From positions 2,728,001-2,792,000 of the forward strand of contig NZ_JAFBBZ010000001.1 in assembly GCF_016907435.1 (NCBI RefSeq): a stretch of 64,000 bases of DNA, read 5' to 3'. The notes beneath the pieces are model-generated. The model was not told the DNA's origin. It made no database searches and saw only the letters and a program-made list of their open reading frames with translations. Positions within the stretch are counted from its first letter, which is position 1, and each line of letters begins with the position of its first letter. Below, piece by piece: positions 46,122 through 55,265 of this stretch. Source of the DNA: Nocardioides salarius. Lineage in GTDB: Bacteria; Actinomycetota; Actinomycetes; Propionibacteriales; Nocardioidaceae. Made by a program: the position numbers and the translations under genes.

Positions 46122-46970
46122 GTGACGGAGCAGTACGACTCGGTCGAGACCGAGGAGACGGAGACGTCGGAGAACCCCGAGGTCGACCCGGTGGAGCCGG
46201 TGTCGCACCCGGAGGCCGACGAGGCCGTCGACGGTGCCGTCGACGACAGCGCCGCCCAGGCGGTCGCTGACGCCGAGGCCGACGAGGCGGAGGTGGCCGA
46301 CGAGGTCGAGGCCGAGGACGGCCCCGAGCCCGAGGAGGACGCCGACGACCCGCTCGAGGCGTTCCGCCGCGAGCTGTGGGCCAAGCCGGGCGACTGGTTC
46401 GTCGTGCACACCTACTCCGGCATGGAGAACCGGGTGAAGTCGAACCTGGAGAACCGCATCATCTCCCTCAACATGGAGGACTACATCCACGAGATCGTGG
46501 TCCCCACCGAGGAGGTCGCGGAGATCAAGAACGGCCAGCGCAAGATGGTCAAGCGCACCGTCCTGCCCGGCTACGTCCTGGTCCGCATGGACCTGACCGA
46601 CGAGTCCTGGTCGGCCGTGCGGCACACGCCGTCGGTGACCGGCTTCGTGGGCAACTCCCACCAGCCCGTCCCGCTCACCATGCGTGAGGTCGAGGACATG
46701 CTGGCCCCCGCCGTCGTGGCCCGCGCCGAGGCCGAGGCCGTCGCCTCCGGCACCGTCGCGCCCGGCTCGCCGACCACCGCCAAGAAGCCCGTCGAGGTCG
46801 CCGACTTCGAGGTCTCCGACTCGGTCATGGTCGTCGACGGCCCGTTCGCGACGCTGCACGCCACGATCACCGAGATCAACGCCGAGGCCCAGCGGGTCAA
46901 GGCGCTGGTCGAGATCTTCGGCCGCGAGACGCCGGTCGAGCTCAGCTTCAGCCAGATCCAGCGGGTCTGA
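46122..46970 (+). CDS. nusG: Transcription termination/antitermination protein NusG
   Basis: A 282-residue transcription elongation factor. The NGN domain starts about residue 85 ([28 protein letters not shown], then [32 protein letters not shown] and [15 protein letters not shown]). The KOW domain closes the protein ([43 protein letters not shown]). The first ~85 residues are strongly acidic. GTG 46122 is chosen because GGAG lies six bases upstream (46112-46115); in-frame ATG 46110, GTG 46107 and GTG 46050 lack such a site. It is followed by rplK. Confidence 0.93.
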   Translation: MTEQYDSVETEETETSENPEVDPVEPVSHPEADEAVDGAVDDSAAQAVADAEADEAEVADEVEAEDGPEPEEDADDPLEAFRRELWAKPGDWFVVHTYSGMENRVKSNLENRIISLNMEDYIHEIVVPTEEVAEIKNGQRKMVKRTVLPGYVLVRMDLTDESWSAVRHTPSVTGFVGNSHQPVPLTMREVEDMLAPAVVARAEAEAVASGTVAPGSPTTAKKPVEVADFEVSDSVMVVDGPFATLHATITEINAEAQRVKALVEIFGRETPVELSFSQIQRV

Positions 46971-47107
46971 GGCACCTCCCCGCCCGGTCCGATTGGGCCG
47001 GCGGGGCCCGCGCGCCGCACAATGGTGGGCGCGACACGCAACACGCAGGTGGCAGAGGGCCCAGCCCGCCCTCGTCATGACCACGAGAGAGAAAGAGAAC
47101 CAGCTTC

Positions 47108-47536
47108 ATGCCTCCCAAGAAGAAGATCGCCGCACTGGTCAAGGTGCAGCTGCAGGCCGGCGCCGCGACGCCCGCCCCGCCGGTCGGTACGGCCCTGGGC
47201 CCCCACGGCGTCAACATCATGGACTTCTGCAAGGCCTACAACGCGCAGACCGAGTCCATGCGCGGCAACGTGATCCCCGTCGAGATCACCATCTACGAGG
47301 ACCGGTCCTTCACCTTCATCACGAAGACCCCGCCGGCCGCCGAGCTGATCAAGAAGGCCGCCGGTCTGCAGAAGGGCTCGGGCGTCCCGCACAAGGAGAA
47401 GGTCGGCAAGCTGACCAAGGACCAGGTGCGCGAGATCGCCCAGACCAAGCTGCCCGACCTCAACGCGAACAACATCGACGCCGCGATGAAGATCGTCGAG
47501 GGCACCGCCCGCTCCATGGGCATCACCACCGACTGA
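47108..47536 (+). CDS. rplK: 50S ribosomal protein L11
   Basis: A 142-residue ribosomal protein that binds the GTPase-associated region of 23S r[40 protein letters not shown] and [13 protein letters not shown] are diagnostic, as is the C-terminal [21 protein letters not shown]. The length is standard. ATG 47108 follows GAGAGAAAGAG. A 137-bp gap separates it from nusG and I see no clear promoter or terminator there. Confidence 0.97.
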   Translation: MPPKKKIAALVKVQLQAGAATPAPPVGTALGPHGVNIMDFCKAYNAQTESMRGNVIPVEITIYEDRSFTFITKTPPAAELIKKAAGLQKGSGVPHKEKVGKLTKDQVREIAQTKLPDLNANNIDAAMKIVEGTARSMGITTD

Positions 47537-47649
47537 CCGACCCGTCGTCGCACGCCGCACCCGCCTCGCGCGGGTCGGCGTACCGCACCTGTGGCAGGGC
47601 CGCGCTGGCCCACCTGACCACACCTGGACCAAGAAGAGAGAGACCAGAC

Positions 47650-48369
47650 ATGCAGCGCAGCAAGACCTACCGCGCGGCCGCGGAGCAGTTCGACCAGGAC
47701 GAGCTCCACGCCCCGCTGTCCGCGATCAAGATCGCCAAGACCACCAGCAAGAAGAAGTTCGACGAGACCGTCGACGTGGTCATGCGCCTCGGCGTCGACC
47801 CCCGCAAGGCCGACCAGATGGTGCGCGGCACCGTCAACCTGCCCCACGGCACCGGCAAGACCGCCCGCGTCCTGGTCTTCGCCAACGGCGACAAGGCCGA
47901 GGCGGCCCGCGAGGCCGGCGCCGACGAGGTCGGCGGCGACGAGCTGATCGAGAAGGTCAACGGCGGCTACCTCAACTTCGACGCCGTCGTGGCCACCCCC
48001 GACATGATGGGCAAGGTCGGCCGTCTGGGTCGCGTGCTGGGCCCCCGCGGCCTGATGCCGAACCCGAAGACCGGCACCGTGACGCCGGACGTGGCCAAGG
48101 CCGTGTCCGACATCAAGGGCGGCAAGATCGAGTTCCGCGTCGACCGCCACGCCAACCTGCACTTCATCATCGGCAAGGCCTCCTTCGGCGAGACCCAGCT
48201 GGCCGAGAACTACGCCGCCGCCCTCGAGGAGGTGCTGCGGCTCAAGCCCGCCAGCTCCAAGGGTCGCTACATCAAGAAGGTCACCGTCTCCACGACGATG
48301 GGCCCCGGCGTGCAGGTCGACCCCAACCGCACCAAGAACGTCGCGTCCGAGGACGAGGCCCAGGCCTGA
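47650..48369 (+). CDS. rplA: 50S ribosomal protein L1
   Basis: A 239-residue L1-stalk protein. It begins [78 protein letters not shown], and contains [26 protein letters not shown], the RNA-binding signature. L1 represses its own mRNA in many bacteria; the 113-bp gap after rplK contains a CACCCGC/GCGGGT hairpin that could be part of such control. AGAGAGA lies before ATG 47650. The gene ends before a strong terminator. Confidence 0.97.
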   Translation: MQRSKTYRAAAEQFDQDELHAPLSAIKIAKTTSKKKFDETVDVVMRLGVDPRKADQMVRGTVNLPHGTGKTARVLVFANGDKAEAAREAGADEVGGDELIEKVNGGYLNFDAVVATPDMMGKVGRLGRVLGPRGLMPNPKTGTVTPDVAKAVSDIKGGKIEFRVDRHANLHFIIGKASFGETQLAENYAAALEEVLRLKPASSKGRYIKKVTVSTTMGPGVQVDPNRTKNVASEDEAQA

Positions 48370-48393
48370 TCGCCTGAGCCCCCTTCGTACGCC

Positions 48394-48430
48394 GAAGGCC
48401 CGGTCCCTGCTCGACAGGGACCGGGCCTTC
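48394..48430. terminator. Strong hairpin between convergent rplA and the aminotransferase gene
   Basis: GAAGGCCCGGTCCCTG (48394-48409) pairs perfectly with CAGGGACCGGGCCTTC (48415-48430) around CTCGA, a 16-bp stem. It lies 24 bp after rplA and 18 bp before the end of the convergent aminotransferase gene, so it can terminate both. Confidence 0.85.
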
Positions 48431-48447
48431 GTGCGTCGTGCGGGACC

Positions 48448-49731
48448 TCAGCCGGCGCGCAGCTGCTCGGCCGCGGCCAGCGCCACGCAGGTGGCCACCC
48501 CGGCCATGGCGGTCTCGACCTGCTCCAGCGGCGGGAAGGTCGGCGCGAGCCGGATGTTGCGGTCCCGCGGGTCCTGGCCGTGCGGGAACGAGGCGCCGGC
48601 GGGGGTCAGGGCGATCCCGGCCTCCTTGGCCAGCTCGACCACCCGGGTGGCGGTGCCGTCGAGCACGTCGAGGTTGACGAAGTAGCCGCCGGTGGGGCGG
48701 GTCCACTCGGCGACCTCGAGGCCCTCGAGGCCGTCGGTGAGCGCGGCGTCGACGGCCGCGAACTTCGGCGCGATGAGCGCGCGGTGCCGGCGCATGTGCG
48801 CGCGCACGCCCTCGGCGTCGCCGAAGAGCTGCACGTGGCGCAGCTGGTTGACCTTGTCGGGCCCGATCGAGGCCATCGACAGGTGGCGCAGGAACCAGGC
48901 CCTGTTGGCCTCCGACGTCGCCATGAACGCCACGCCGGCGCCGGCCCAGGTGATCTTGGAGGTCGAGGCGAACATGACCGGCCGGTCGGGGTGACCGGCC
49001 GCGGCCGCCAGACCGAGCGCGTCGGCGCTGCGCACCTCCTCGTCGCCCAGGTGGTGCAGCGCGTAGGCGTTGTCCCAGAAGACCCGGAAGTCGGGGGCGG
49101 CGGTCGGCATCGACATCAGCGCCTGCGCCACCTCGGGGGAGACCACCGAGCCCGTCGGGTTGGCGTAGGTCGGCACGACCCACATGCCCTTGACCGCGGG
49201 GTCGTCGGCCACCAGCGCGGTGACCGCCTCGACGTCGGGGCCGTCCTCGTGCATCGGCACGCTGAGCATCTCGATGCCCAGGTCGGCCAGCATCGAGAAG
49301 TGCCGGTCGTAGCCGGGCACCGGGCAGACGAACTTGACGACCGGCTCGTCCTTCCAGGCCCGCTCGGAGCCCGGCCCGCCCCACAGCAGCAGGAAGGTCA
49401 GGGCCTGGTGCATCATCGTCAGGCTCGAGTTGCCGCCGGCGAGCAGCTGCGCCGGCTCGACCTCCAGCAGCTCGGCGAAGATCTCCCGCAGCTCGGGCAG
49501 GCCCTCCAGGCCGCCGTAGTTGCGCACGTCGGTGCCGCTGCGGTCGGTGGTCGAGGTGGGCAGCCCCAGCAGCGCGTCGGAGAGGTCCAGCTGGTCGCTG
49601 GCCGGCTTGCCCCGGGTGAGGTCGAGTCGCAGGCCGCGCGCCTGCAGGGCGGTGTAGGCCTCCTGCCGGGCGGCCAGGAAGGTCGCGAGCTCGTCGGCGG
49701 ACAGGGAGCGGAGCGGCGGACGCGGAGTCAT
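48448..49731 (-). CDS. PLP-dependent aminotransferase, aspartate aminotransferase subgroup Ic type (AspT-like)
   Basis: A 427-residue fold-type I aminotransferase. The sequence LRLDLTRGKPASDQLDLSDAL, GTDVRNYGGLEGLPELREIFAELL and PAQLLAGGNSSLTMMHQAL matches the actinobacterial subgroup related to Corynebacterium AspT. The PLP-binding Lys is in FASTSKITWAGAGVAF, and VVPTYANPTGSVVSPEV with DFRVFWDNAYALHHL holds the cofactor Asn/Asp. The role is probably aspartate/glutamate transamination. ATG 49731 is preceded by no other good start. It lies opposite to its ribosomal neighbours, between rplA and rplJ. Confidence 0.88.
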   Translation of the reverse strand: MTPRPPLRSLSADELATFLAARQEAYTALQARGLRLDLTRGKPASDQLDLSDALLGLPTSTTDRSGTDVRNYGGLEGLPELREIFAELLEVEPAQLLAGGNSSLTMMHQALTFLLLWGGPGSERAWKDEPVVKFVCPVPGYDRHFSMLADLGIEMLSVPMHEDGPDVEAVTALVADDPAVKGMWVVPTYANPTGSVVSPEVAQALMSMPTAAPDFRVFWDNAYALHHLGDEEVRSADALGLAAAAGHPDRPVMFASTSKITWAGAGVAFMATSEANRAWFLRHLSMASIGPDKVNQLRHVQLFGDAEGVRAHMRRHRALIAPKFAAVDAALTDGLEGLEVAEWTRPTGGYFVNLDVLDGTATRVVELAKEAGIALTPAGASFPHGQDPRDRNIRLAPTFPPLEQVETAMAGVATCVALAAAEQLRAG

Positions 49732-49768
49732 GGGGACGATCCTGCCAGCCCAGCCGCGACGAGCCGAT

Positions 49769-49985
49769 TTGGTCGCTCTCGCGTGGACGGCGTACTGTCC
49801 TGCTCGTAACCAGAGACCGCCGGTCGTCGCGCCACGCACGTGGGGTGACCGAAGGCTCCGAGTGATCGGGCGACCCGCGCAGGAGTACAGAGCCCCCCGT
49901 CTCGACGGGGTCCACGCCCTGAGCCTGCGCTCGGGGCGTTCGTCGTCTCGGGCCAGGCCCACCGGACCACGGTCTCACCGTCCGG
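49769..49985 (+). promoter_or_regulatory. rplJ promoter and L10 leader
   Basis: TTGGTC (49769-49774) and TACTGT (49793-49798), 18 bp apart, form a plausible promoter. The following ~185-base untranslated leader contains CCAGAGACCGCCGGTC and CGACCCGCGCAGGAGTAC, stretches typical of the actinobacterial L10 leader (Rfam L10_leader), which binds L10-L12 to repress rplJL. A CCCCG/CGGGG hairpin (about 49896-49911) and a CGGAC/GTCCG hairpin near the ribosome-binding site follow. Confidence 0.7.
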
Positions 49986-49995
49986 AAGGAGACCC

Positions 49996-50643
49996 ATGGC
50001 GCGGCCAGACAAGCAGGCAGCCGTCGCAGAGATCGTTGAGCAGTTCAACACCTCTGCTGGCGCTGTGCTGACCGACTACCGCGGTCTCACCGTGAAGGAG
50101 CTGCAGGACCTGCGGCGCTCCCTCGGCGAGAACGCCAACTACGCCGTGGTCAAGAACACGCTCGCCAAGATCGCCGCCAACCAGGTGGGCATCTCCGGCT
50201 TCGACGACATCCTGGTCGGCCCCACCGCCATCGCCTTCATCGAGGGTGACGTGGTCGAGGCCGCCAAGGGTCTGCGTGACTTTGCCAAGGCCAACCCCGC
50301 CCTGATCATCAAGGGCGGCATCCTGGACGGCAGCCCGCTCTCCGCGCAGGAGGTGGCCAAGCTGGCCGACCTCGAGTCGCGCGAGGTCCTCATGGGCAAG
50401 CTGGCCGGCGCGATGCTCGCGTCGCTCCAGAACGCCGTCTCCCTGTTCCAGGCCCCGATCGCCCAGGTCGCCCGTCTCGCGGGTGCGCTGGAGTCGAAGG
50501 CCGAGCAGGACCCCTCGATCCTCGCAGGTGGTGCCGGCACCCCGGCCGCCGCCGAGGAGGCCCCGGCTGCGGCCGAGGCCCCCGCCGACGAGGCCCCCGC
50601 TGCGGCGGAGACCTCCGACGAGGGCGACACCGCCGAGGCCTGA
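49996..50643 (+). CDS. rplJ: 50S ribosomal protein L10
   Basis: A 215-residue stalk-base protein. [43 protein letters not shown] and [13 protein letters not shown] are diagnostic; the C-terminal helix that binds L7/L12 dimers follows. The last ~40 residues are an Ala/Glu/Pro tail ([21 protein letters not shown]) common in Actinobacteria. AAGGAG lies before ATG 49996. Cotranscribed with rplL and subject to the L10 leader. Confidence 0.97.
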   Translation: MARPDKQAAVAEIVEQFNTSAGAVLTDYRGLTVKELQDLRRSLGENANYAVVKNTLAKIAANQVGISGFDDILVGPTAIAFIEGDVVEAAKGLRDFAKANPALIIKGGILDGSPLSAQEVAKLADLESREVLMGKLAGAMLASLQNAVSLFQAPIAQVARLAGALESKAEQDPSILAGGAGTPAAAEEAPAAAEAPADEAPAAAETSDEGDTAEA

Positions 50644-50735
50644 GCCAGTCGGCTCAGCACGGCAGCACACCACCTGAAACCCGGCCGATCCGCACCTGAT
50701 CGGGTGCCGGCCACCTAACGGAAGGAACCGCCACC

Positions 50736-51125
50736 ATGGCGAAGCTCAGCACCGACGAGCTCCTCGACGCGTTCAAGGAGATGACCCTCATCGAGCTCTC
50801 CGAGTTCGTGAAGCAGTTCGAGGAGACCTTCGACGTCACCGCCGCCGCCCCGGTCGCCGTTGCCGCCGCCCCCGCCGCCGGCGGTGCCGCCGGTGGCGAG
50901 GAGGCCGCTGCGCAGGACGAGTTCGACGTCGTCCTCGAGGCCGCTGGTGACAAGAAGATCAACGTCATCAAGGAGGTGCGCGCCCTCACCTCGCTCGGCC
51001 TGAAGGAGGCCAAGGAGCTGGTCGAGGCCGCCCCCAAGGCGATCCTGGAGAAGGTCGACAAGGCTGCGGCCGAGAAGGCCAAGGAGGCGCTCGAGGGCGC
51101 CGGCGCCACCGTCACCCTCAAGTGA
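50736..51125 (+). CDS. rplL: 50S ribosomal protein L7/L12
   Basis: A 129-residue stalk protein. The N-terminal dimerisation domain ([32 protein letters not shown]), an Ala-rich hinge ([19 protein letters not shown]) and the C-terminal factor-binding domain ([44 protein letters not shown]) are complete. GGAAGGA precedes ATG 50736. A 92-bp gap separates it from rplJ, and a terminator lies 20 bp downstream. Confidence 0.98.
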   Translation: MAKLSTDELLDAFKEMTLIELSEFVKQFEETFDVTAAAPVAVAAAPAAGGAAGGEEAAAQDEFDVVLEAAGDKKINVIKEVRALTSLGLKEAKELVEAAPKAILEKVDKAAAEKAKEALEGAGATVTLK

Positions 51126-51144
51126 CGAACGCTCGCTGAACCCG

Positions 51145-51180
51145 ACGACCCCCGTCGACCTCACGGTCGACGGGGGTCGT
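51145..51180 (+). terminator. Intrinsic terminator after rplL
   Basis: ACGACCCCCGTCGACC (51145-51160) is exactly complementary to 51165-51180 with a 4-base TCAC loop, followed by TGCATTT. It ends the rplJL unit. The rest of the gap to 51391 shows no gene; it contains GAGGTGAAGTCCGGGC, weakly like the 22-bp repeat unit, and must hold the mce operon promoter, which I cannot place confidently. Confidence 0.85.
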
Positions 51181-51391
51181 TGCATTTGCGCAGGTCGCGC
51201 GCGGTGAGCCCGCCGATGAGGTGAAGTCCGGGCGCGCGGTGACGGGTTGGTCTCGAAACCCGGCGCGCGAGTGACGGACGTGACAATAATGCGTAACCTC
51301 ACGGCGCAGGCAGCGTTGTTACTCGTGAGTGTGAGCCGGTCCGGGCTCGAGCACGGGCACGACGAGCGCAGACCGCGAAGGGGAGCACGGC

Positions 51392-52345
51392 ATGGGCGTG
51401 GAGATCGAGGTCAACGACTTGACCAAGTCGTTCGGCAAGCAGCTGATCTGGGGCGACGTGTCGCTGACGATCCCCGCGGGCGAGATCTGCGTGATGCTGG
51501 GTCCTTCGGGCACCGGCAAGTCGGTCTTCCTCAAGACGCTGATCGGGCTGCTCAAGCCCGACCGCGGCTCCATCATCATCGAGGGCACCGACATCGCCTC
51601 GTGCTCCGAGCGCGAGCTCTACGAGATCCGCAAGCTCTTCGGCGTGCTGTTCCAGGACGGCGCGATGTTCGGCTCGATGAACCTCTACGACAACATCGCC
51701 TTCCCGCTGCGCGAGCACACCAAGAAGAGCGAGTCGGAGATCCGGGCCATCGTGATGGAGAAGCTCGACCTGACCGGCCTGATCGGCACCGAGCAGAAGC
51801 TGCCCGGCGAGATCTCGGGCGGCATGCGCAAGCGCGCCGGCCTCGCGCGCGCGCTGGTCCTCGACCCCGAGATCGTGCTCTTCGACGAGCCCGACTCGGG
51901 CCTCGACCCGGTGCGCACCTCGTTCCTCAACCAGCTCATCGTCGACCTCAACGCCCAGATCGACGCCACGTTCCTGATCGTCACCCACGACATCAACACC
52001 GCCCGCACGGTGCCCGACAACATCGGCCTGCTGTACCACAAGCACCTGGCCATGTTCGGTCCCCGTGAGATGCTGCTGAGCTCGGAGGAGCCGGTCGTGC
52101 GCCAGTTCCTCAACGCCCAGAAGATCGGGCCGATCGGCATGTCGGAGGAGAAGGACGCCGACGAGCTGGCCGCCGAGTCCGACCAGGAGCTGCCGCCGCT
52201 GCCGCCGATCCCGATGCAGCTCGAGCCCTCCAACGGCATCGCGCGCCGCTCGCAGCGCGAGCCGGGCGCGTGGTGCCGCGAGCAGGGCATCACCCCGCCG
52301 CCCGGCTCCTTCGAGGACAACGTGTCCATGGCACCCGGGGCCTGA
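51392..52345 (+). CDS. Mce transporter ATPase (Mkl/MceG)
   Basis: A 317-residue ABC ATPase. Walker A is GPSGTGKSVF, the signature LPGEISGGMRKRAGLARAL and Walker B LDPEIVLFDEPDSGLD; DTRAFLIVTHD-like H-loop sequence follows. The SGGMRKRAG signature and EPDSGLDPV are typical of the MlaF/Mkl group, which powers Mce lipid importers. The C-terminal ~60 residues form a Pro-rich extension like that of Mkl. ATG 51392 follows AAGGGGAG. It heads an operon with two YrbE permeases and six Mce proteins. Confidence 0.92.
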   Translation: MGVEIEVNDLTKSFGKQLIWGDVSLTIPAGEICVMLGPSGTGKSVFLKTLIGLLKPDRGSIIIEGTDIASCSERELYEIRKLFGVLFQDGAMFGSMNLYDNIAFPLREHTKKSESEIRAIVMEKLDLTGLIGTEQKLPGEISGGMRKRAGLARALVLDPEIVLFDEPDSGLDPVRTSFLNQLIVDLNAQIDATFLIVTHDINTARTVPDNIGLLYHKHLAMFGPREMLLSSEEPVVRQFLNAQKIGPIGMSEEKDADELAAESDQELPPLPPIPMQLEPSNGIARRSQREPGAWCREQGITPPPGSFEDNVSMAPGA

Positions 52346-52361
52346 GGGGGACCTGAGACAC

Positions 52362-53147
52362 GTGGCATCTTCAACGGCGACCCGGGTCCTCGCGCCCGTC
52401 GGGGCCGCAGGCAACCTCTTCGCCTTCGCCCTCGACGTGGGGCGTGGGCTCTTCCGTCGTCCCTTCCAGCTGCGCGAGTTCATCCAGCAGGCCTGGTTCA
52501 TCGCGTCGGTCACCATCATCCCCACGGCCCTGGTCGCGATCCCCTTCGGCGCGGTCATCGCGCTGCAGGTCGGCGGCCTGATCAAGCAGTTCGGCGCCCA
52601 GTCGTTCACCGGCTCGGCCTCGGTGCTCGCGGTGGTCCAGCAGGCGGCCCCGATCGGCACCGCCCTGCTGATCGCCGGCGCGGGCGGCTCGGCGATCGCC
52701 GCCGACCTCGGCGCCCGCAAGATCCGAGAAGAGCTCGACGCCATGATGGTGCTGGGCATCGACCCGATCCAGCGTCTGGTGGTGCCCCGGGTCCTCGCGG
52801 CGATGCTGGTCGCGGTCTTCCTCAACGGCCTGGTCAGCGTGGTGGGCGTGGCCGGCGGCTACGTCTTCAACGTGGGCCTGCAGGGCGGCACGCCGGGCGC
52901 CTACATCGCCAGCTTCACCGCCCTGGCCCAGCTGCCCGACCTGTGGGTGGGCCTGCTCAAGGCCCTGGTCTTCGGCATGATCGCCGCCATCGTCGCGGCC
53001 TACAAGGGCATGAACGCCAACGGCGGCCCCAAGGGCGTGGGCGACGCGGTGAACGAGTCCGTGGTCATCACCTTCGTCCTCCTGTTCATCGTCAACTTCG
53101 TCCTGAGTGCGATCTACCTCCAGGTCGTCCCCCCGAAGACGGGCTGA
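52362..53147 (+). CDS. YrbE/MlaE-family permease (first of two)
   Basis: A 261-residue inner-membrane permease of the Mce system with five or six helices. It reads RRPFQLREFIQQAWFIASVTIIPTALVAIPFGAVIALQVGGLIKQFGAQS and has the MlaE signature DLGARKIREELDAMMVLGIDPIQRLVVPRVLAAMLV, with the Glu-rich cytoplasmic coupling segment. NVGLQGGTPGAYIASF and the closing VNESVVITFVLLFIVNFVLSAIYLQV also fit. GTG 52362 starts 16 bp after the ATPase gene. Pairs with the next permease. Confidence 0.92.
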   Translation: MASSTATRVLAPVGAAGNLFAFALDVGRGLFRRPFQLREFIQQAWFIASVTIIPTALVAIPFGAVIALQVGGLIKQFGAQSFTGSASVLAVVQQAAPIGTALLIAGAGGSAIAADLGARKIREELDAMMVLGIDPIQRLVVPRVLAAMLVAVFLNGLVSVVGVAGGYVFNVGLQGGTPGAYIASFTALAQLPDLWVGLLKALVFGMIAAIVAAYKGMNANGGPKGVGDAVNESVVITFVLLFIVNFVLSAIYLQVVPPKTG

Positions 53148-53152
53148 GGCAG

Positions 53153-53980
53153 ATGGCAAGCATCAAGTCGGTCTACACCAAGCCCGCCGGGGCGCTCGAC
53201 CGCCTCGGCGAGGAGCTGGCGTTCTACATCCGCGCCCTGATGGCCTCCCCGCGCTCGATCAAGCGCTACCCCCGGGAGATCCTGCGGATCCTCGCCGAGG
53301 TCACGCTCGGCTCGGGGGCGCTGGCGGTCATCGGCGGCACCGTCGGGGTCATCCTCGCGATGACGTTCTTCACCGGCGCCCAGGTCGGACTCTCGGGCTA
53401 CGCCGCGCTCGACCAGCTGGGCACGGCGCCGTTCGCCGGGTTCGTCTCGGCCTACTTCAACACCCGTGAGATCGCCCCGCTCGTGGCCGGCATCGCCCTG
53501 GCCGCGACCGTCGGCTGCGGCTTCACCGCCCAGCTCGGCGCCATGCGCATCTCCGAGGAGGTCGACGCCCTCGAGGTGATGGCGATCCCCTCGATGCCGT
53601 TCCTGGTGACCACCCGCATCGTCGGGGGCCTGATCGCCATCATCCCGCTCTACGTGGTCGGGCTGCTGTCCTCCTACTTCGCGACCCGGCTGACCGTGAC
53701 CCAGTTCTTCGGGCAGAGCGCGGGCACCTACGACCACTACTTCAACCAGTTCCTGCCACCGGGTGACGTGCTGTGGTCCTTCGGCAAGGTGCTGGTCTTC
53801 GCGGTCGCGGTGATCCTGATCCACTGCTACCACGGCTACAACGCCGGAGGCGGTCCCGCCGGCGTGGGGGTCGCGGTCGGCCGTGCGGTGCGCACCAGCA
53901 TCGTGGCGGTCAACGTGATCGACCTGTTCCTGTCCATGGCCATCTGGGGCTCCAGCACCACCGTGCGGTTGGCGGGTTGA
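53153..53980 (+). CDS. YrbE/MlaE-family permease (second of two)
   Basis: A 275-residue permease, the B partner of the preceding YrbE protein. It contains YPREILRILAEVTLGSGALAVIGGTVGVILAMTFFTGAQVGLSG and the MlaE core ELVAGIALAATVGCGFTAQLGAMRISEEVDALEVMAIPSMPFLVTTRIVGGLIAIIPLYVVGLL-type sequence. The YHGYNAGGGPAGVGVAVGRAVRTSI segment near the end is shared with mycobacterial YrbEB. ATG 53153 follows 5 bp after the upstream stop. With its partner it should form the permease core of an Mce lipid importer. Confidence 0.92.
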   Translation: MASIKSVYTKPAGALDRLGEELAFYIRALMASPRSIKRYPREILRILAEVTLGSGALAVIGGTVGVILAMTFFTGAQVGLSGYAALDQLGTAPFAGFVSAYFNTREIAPLVAGIALAATVGCGFTAQLGAMRISEEVDALEVMAIPSMPFLVTTRIVGGLIAIIPLYVVGLLSSYFATRLTVTQFFGQSAGTYDHYFNQFLPPGDVLWSFGKVLVFAVAVILIHCYHGYNAGGGPAGVGVAVGRAVRTSIVAVNVIDLFLSMAIWGSSTTVRLAG

Positions 53981-53984
53981 GACG

Positions 53985-55265
53985 ATGATCCTTCGACAGT
54001 TCAAGCTCCTGGGCATCGTCTTCCTGGCGATGCTCGTCGGCGGCGCGTGGCTGACCTACGCGATCTTCACCAAGAAGTTCGTCGACTACGAGGAGGTGAC
54101 CCTGCAGAGCTCGCGCATCGGCCTGCAGCTGCCCGAGCGCGCCGACGTCAAGATCCGCGGCGTCATCGTGGGCGAGGTGCTCGACTACGAGCCCACCGAG
54201 GCGGGTGCCGACATCACCCTGGGCCTCTACCCCGAGGAGATCGGCACGATCCCCGCCGGGGTCACCGGCTCGATCGTGCCCAAGACCCTCTTCGGCGAGA
54301 AGTACGTCGCCCTGGTCGTGGAGGGCGACGACGTCAGCGGGCCCAGCATCGAGGCCGGCGACGTCATCGACCGCACCGAGGTCGCGACCGAGGTCGAGAA
54401 GGTGCTATCCGACCTCAACCCCCTGCTGCGCACCGTGCAGCCGGCCGAGCTCAACATGACCCTCAACGCGCTGGCCACCGCGCTCGAGGGGCGCGGCGAC
54501 CAGCTCGGCGACAACCTCGAGACGCTCGACTCCTACCTCAAGCGCTTCAACCCCCAGCTGCCGGGCGCGATCGAGGACCTGCGGCTGACCGCCGAGGTCT
54601 CCGACATCTACGCCGACGTGCTGCCCGAGGTGGGCCAGATCCTGCGCGACCAGGTCACCACCCTGGGCACGCTGGAGGAGCAGTCCGACACGCTCAACGC
54701 GCTGTTCCGCGACGTCAGCGCCTTCTCGGGCAGCGCGCGCAGCTTCCTGGCCGAGAACGAGCAGAACCTGGTGCGCCTCGGCGAGGTCTCCGAGCCGCAG
54801 GTGCGCCTGCTGGCCAAGTACTCACCGCAGTTCACCTGCCTGACGCGGGGCATCGTCAACGCCGGCAAGCTGCAGGCCGAGGCGTTCCGCAACTTCACCC
54901 TGCACATCGTGCTGGAGACCCTGCCCAACCAGCCGCGCGGCTACACCGCCGCCGACCAGCCGCGCTACGGCGAGGACCGCGGTCCCAGCTGCCTCAACCT
55001 GCCCACCCCGCCCGGAAGCCAGGAGAACCCCAACCAGGTGCAGCCCGACATGGACGACGGCGTCGACGAGCCGACGGGCAAGGGGACCAGCCGGGTGGCG
55101 CCGGGCTTCGGCTACGAGCAGGGCTACGCCGGCAGCACCGCCGAGAGCGAGCTGCTCAAGTCGCTGCTGGCCCCCGGCATGGGCGTGAGCACCGGCGACG
55201 TGCCCGACCTGGGTGCGTTGCTCCTGGCCCCGATGGCGCGTGGCGCGGAGGTGAGCCTGCGATGA
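53985..55265 (+). CDS. Mce-family protein A (first Mce subunit)
   Basis: A 426-residue exported protein with one N-terminal membrane anchor (FKLLGIVFLAMLVGGAWLTYAIFTKKF). The MlaD/Mce domain follows (VTLQSSRIGLQLPERADVKIRGVIVGEVLDYEPTEAGADITLGL and GSIVPKTLFGEKYVALVV). A long helical region follows, then a Pro/Gly-rich tail. As the first of six it corresponds to MceA. In mycobacterial Mce complexes the six subunits form a hexameric tunnel for lipids across the periplasm. ATG 53985 is 4 bp after the second YrbE gene. Substrate unknown. Confidence 0.9.
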   Translation: MILRQFKLLGIVFLAMLVGGAWLTYAIFTKKFVDYEEVTLQSSRIGLQLPERADVKIRGVIVGEVLDYEPTEAGADITLGLYPEEIGTIPAGVTGSIVPKTLFGEKYVALVVEGDDVSGPSIEAGDVIDRTEVATEVEKVLSDLNPLLRTVQPAELNMTLNALATALEGRGDQLGDNLETLDSYLKRFNPQLPGAIEDLRLTAEVSDIYADVLPEVGQILRDQVTTLGTLEEQSDTLNALFRDVSAFSGSARSFLAENEQNLVRLGEVSEPQVRLLAKYSPQFTCLTRGIVNAGKLQAEAFRNFTLHIVLETLPNQPRGYTAADQPRYGEDRGPSCLNLPTPPGSQENPNQVQPDMDDGVDEPTGKGTSRVAPGFGYEQGYAGSTAESELLKSLLAPGMGVSTGDVPDLGALLLAPMARGAEVSLR

